Assembly (NCBI GenBank): GCA_051011595.1
Contig: JBPCTQ010000303.1
Location: forward strand, 1 to 32,907
Source: JAOUEE01 sp051011595
GTDB lineage: Bacteria; Actinomycetota; Acidimicrobiia; Acidimicrobiales; SHLQ01
Direction: 5' to 3'
DNA: 32,907 nucleotides
Shown here: piece by piece, positions 31,535-32,907 of the stretch
Layout: every line of letters begins with the position of its first letter
Position numbering within the stretch: position 1 is the stretch's first letter
Translations under genes and position numbers: made by a program
The notes under the pieces: model-generated
The model's input: the letters and a program-made list of their open reading frames with translations, nothing else
Told to the model about the DNA's origin: nothing
Database searches by the model: none

Positions 31535-31870
31535 CTAGAGAGCCAGCAACTCCCGCACCGCTCGCAGGCTGCCGTCGGCCACCGTGTACCAGATCCAGCG
31601 TCCCCGTCGTTCGCGGTCGAGCAGGCCCGCTTCGTTGAGCACCTTGAGGTGATGGCTCACCGTGGGCTGGGACCGACCCAACACATCGACCAACTCACAG
31701 CCGCAGGCCCCGTCGGGTTGGTTGGCGATGAGGCTCAGCAGCCGGAGCCGCACCGGGTCCGACAGCACCGCGAAGATGGCCGCCGCCGTCTCCGACTCGG
31801 ACTCGGTGAGGGCGGTGTCGCCGAGGGGTGGGCAACACGCAGAATCCTGGAGGCGGGCGACGAGGCTCAT
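31535..31870 (-). CDS. arsR: ArsR/SmtB-family metalloregulator
   Basis: A 111-residue winged-helix repressor. The DNA-recognition helix is in LGRSQPTVSHHLKVLNEAGLL (about 64-84), followed by the wing RERRGRWIWYTV. Cysteines suited to arsenite binding are an N-terminal pair C12-C13 (DSACCPP) and C56/C58 (GACGCEL) before the recognition helix. This layout matches corynebacterial-type ArsR, which uses an N-terminal Cys pair plus one near the helix, more than the E. coli type. It is divergent from arsI across a 74-base gap holding a large palindrome, so it probably represses both genes and itself; arsenic(III) or an organoarsenical inducer is inferred. Confidence 0.88.
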   Translation of the reverse strand: MSLVARLQDSACCPPLGDTALTESESETAAAIFAVLSDPVRLRLLSLIANQPDGACGCELVDVLGRSQPTVSHHLKVLNEAGLLDRERRGRWIWYTVADGSLRAVRELLAL

Positions 31871-31887
31871 GGTCGAACATGGTAGCC

Positions 31888-31916
31888 GAAATATTTATGG
31901 CTGTCGATATTGACAA
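31888..31916 (-). promoter_or_regulatory. Candidate arsR promoter
   Basis: On the minus strand TTGTCA (31911-31916) and TATTTC (31888-31893) are spaced by 17 bases, putting the transcript start about ten bases before the arsR ATG at 31870. The -35 box shares bases with the arsI -35 box on the other strand, so one bound repressor could cover both. Confidence 0.45.
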
Positions 31917-31928
31917 CCATCGATATTT
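31889..31928. promoter_or_regulatory. 40-bp imperfect palindrome, likely ArsR operator
   Basis: Two 17-base arms, AAATATTTATGGCTGTC (31889-31905) and GACAACCATCGATATTT (31912-31928), match in 14 of 17 positions as an inverted repeat around the 6-base centre GATATT. The heptamer TCGATAT also occurs twice (31904-31910 and 31920-31926). The AT-rich dyad stands out in a very GC-rich region and lies exactly in the arsR-arsI divergent promoter gap, over both -35 boxes. Such sites are the usual binding sites of ArsR-type repressors; the exact half-site is not proven. Confidence 0.7.
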
Positions 31929-31938
31929 AGGTCATGGT
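31910..31938 (+). promoter_or_regulatory. Candidate arsI promoter, leaderless
   Basis: A perfect TTGACA (31910-31915) is followed, after 17 bases, by CATGGT (31933-31938), a weak -10 box with the key A2 and T6 conserved. The predicted transcript start, about seven bases later, falls on the arsI ATG at 31945. No ribosome-binding site precedes that ATG, so a leaderless message fits. Confidence 0.5.
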
Positions 31939-31944
31939 CTTCTC

Positions 31945-32346
31945 ATGAGCAGACTTCAACTCGCCCTCAACGTCAGCGATCTCGACGCCGCCATCTCGTT
32001 CTATTCACGGACGTTCGGCACCGAACCCGCCAAGATTCGCAACGGCCACGCCAACTTCAAGGTGGCCGATCCGCCATTGAAGCTGGTGCTGGTCGAGAAC
32101 GCCGCCGCCGCCGGCACCATGAACCACCTCGGTGTCGAGGTGTCGAGCACCGCGGAGGTCACCGACTTCGCGGCCCGCGCCTCCGATGCCGGACTCGAAC
32201 CCACCGATGTGGCCAACACCACCTGTTGCTTCGCCGAGCAGGACAAGACCTACGTCACCGATCCCGACGATCTGGCGTGGGAGGTCTACGTGGTGCTCGA
32301 CGATGCCGACCAGTTGATCCCGGCGGCCGGCACCTGCTGCGAGTAG
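31945..32346 (+). CDS. arsI: ArsI-like C-As lyase / CadI-type VOC dioxygenase
   Basis: A 133-residue vicinal-oxygen-chelate protein. ArsI is a non-heme iron dioxygenase that cleaves the carbon-arsenic bond of trivalent organoarsenicals such as methylarsenite. The expected residues are all visible: metal-ligand candidates Q5 (RLQLALNV), H61 (MNHLGVEV) and E113 (AWEVYVV), and the thiol pair C94-C95 in NTTCCFAEQDKTYVTDPD. The protein ends in an additional CC pair (GTCCE). ATG 31945 gives the canonical MSRLQLALNVSDLD start; upstream in-frame residues cover the operator and are rejected. It is paired with arsR; no arsB, arsC or arsM is in the window. Confidence 0.87.
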   Translation: MSRLQLALNVSDLDAAISFYSRTFGTEPAKIRNGHANFKVADPPLKLVLVENAAAAGTMNHLGVEVSSTAEVTDFAARASDAGLEPTDVANTTCCFAEQDKTYVTDPDDLAWEVYVVLDDADQLIPAAGTCCE

Positions 32347-32347
32347 T

Positions 32348-32907
32348 TCAGCCGATCAGCAGACCCATCAGATCGTGACCGGCCACCAGCGGCCGGTCGG
32401 CCACTCCGGCTTCGGTGTAGAGGCCGCCGGTTCCGTCGACCTCTGAATCGACCAACAGGTACGGCACCGGGTCGGGGGTGTGGGTCTTGAGATCGAGTGG
32501 GGTGGCATGGTCGGGCATCAACAACATGCGCCACGGGCCCTGCTGGTCGAGACCCTTGACCAGGCCGTCGAGGATACGGCTGTCCCAATTCTCGAGGGCC
32601 CGAACCTTCTCCTCGGCGCTTCCGGCATGACCGGCCTCGTCGGTGGCTTCGACATGAATCAAGAAGAGGTCGGCGCCGTCGGCCAGGGCATCGAGGGCAC
32701 AATCCCGCTTGCCCTCGTAGTCGGTGTCGAACCATCCGGTGGCCCCAGCAACCTCGTGCACATCGATACCGGTCAACACTCCCAGACCGCGAACCAGGTC
32801 GACGGCCGTGACCAGCCCGGCCGACACACCGAACCGTTCGCTGAAGGGCTGCATACGGGGCTGGGGGCCCTGACCCCACAACCAGATCTGGGTGGCGGTG
32901 GTGTCGA
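32348..32907 (-). CDS. apgM: 2,3-bisphosphoglycerate-independent phosphoglycerate mutase, ApgM type (partial)
   Basis: The last 186 residues or so of an alkaline-phosphatase-superfamily mutase of the ApgM (archaeal-type) branch, which interconverts 3- and 2-phosphoglycerate in glycolysis. The gene runs off the right edge, so its N-terminal phosphorylated serine is not visible. Recognisable parts are ATQIWLWGQGPQPRMQPFSE, GATGWFDTDYEGK, the metal-binding FLIHVEATDEAGHAG, and LMPDHATPLDLKTHTPDPVP with its Asp-His metal pair. Its stop lies one base beyond the arsI stop, convergent with it. A related phosphonopyruvate decarboxylase cannot be fully excluded from this part alone. Confidence 0.85.
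   Translation of the reverse strand, partial: DTTATQIWLWGQGPQPRMQPFSERFGVSAGLVTAVDLVRGLGVLTGIDVHEVAGATGWFDTDYEGKRDCALDALADGADLFLIHVEATDEAGHAGSAEEKVRALENWDSRILDGLVKGLDQQGPWRMLLMPDHATPLDLKTHTPDPVPYLLVDSEVDGTGGLYTEAGVADRPLVAGHDLMGLLIG

Overview
The window is a GC-rich, densely packed bacterial chromosome segment, most likely from an actinomycete-type bacterium (Actinomycetota). An Acidimicrobiia-like lineage is my best guess from gene style, not a proof. The main evidence is synteny. Read along the minus strand, right to left, the window carries the classical actinobacterial order rho, rpmE, prfA, prmC, tsaC, (rpiB), glyA, wecA, atpI, atpB, atpE, atpF, atpH. GTG starts and 4-base stop/start overlaps (ATGA or GTGA) are very common.

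This backbone is broken in two places by surface-sugar genes. Between the wecA group and the ATP synthase operon (about 3.5-13.1 kb) lies a Wzx/Wzy-type polysaccharide locus. It holds a GH5-like lipoprotein, two sulfotransferases, a GT2 glycosyltransferase, a hexapeptide acyltransferase, a flippase, a Wzz-like chain-length protein, an O-antigen ligase/polymerase and a second glycosyltransferase. WecA itself could start the lipid-linked chain, so the locus looks like a route to a sulfated, acylated glycan. Between rpiB and glyA (about 15.7-25.1 kb) lie a plus-strand block (ABC-F ATPase, stand-alone LigD-type polymerase, amidase) and a five-gene minus-strand cassette. The cassette encodes an RfbF-like sugar-1-phosphate cytidylyltransferase, an LhgO-like FAD oxidase, an NAD-dependent epimerase, an RmlC-like cupin and a homoserine-dehydrogenase-like oxidoreductase with a SAF tail. 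It looks dedicated to an unusual nucleotide sugar.

The right end holds the translation and termination genes prmC, prfA, an uncharacterised gene, a zinc-free type B L31 and a Rho homologue. The Rho protein lacks the Walker A lysine and the Walker B aspartate although its RNA-binding domain looks intact, so it may be a Rho pseudoenzyme. Beyond it is a divergent arsR/arsI pair with a 40-bp palindromic operator, then a partial apgM-type phosphoglycerate mutase.

I saw no tRNA, rRNA, CRISPR array, insertion sequence or transposase. There is no gene-free stretch longer than about 210 bases; the longest gaps are 9644-9869 and 31336-31534.
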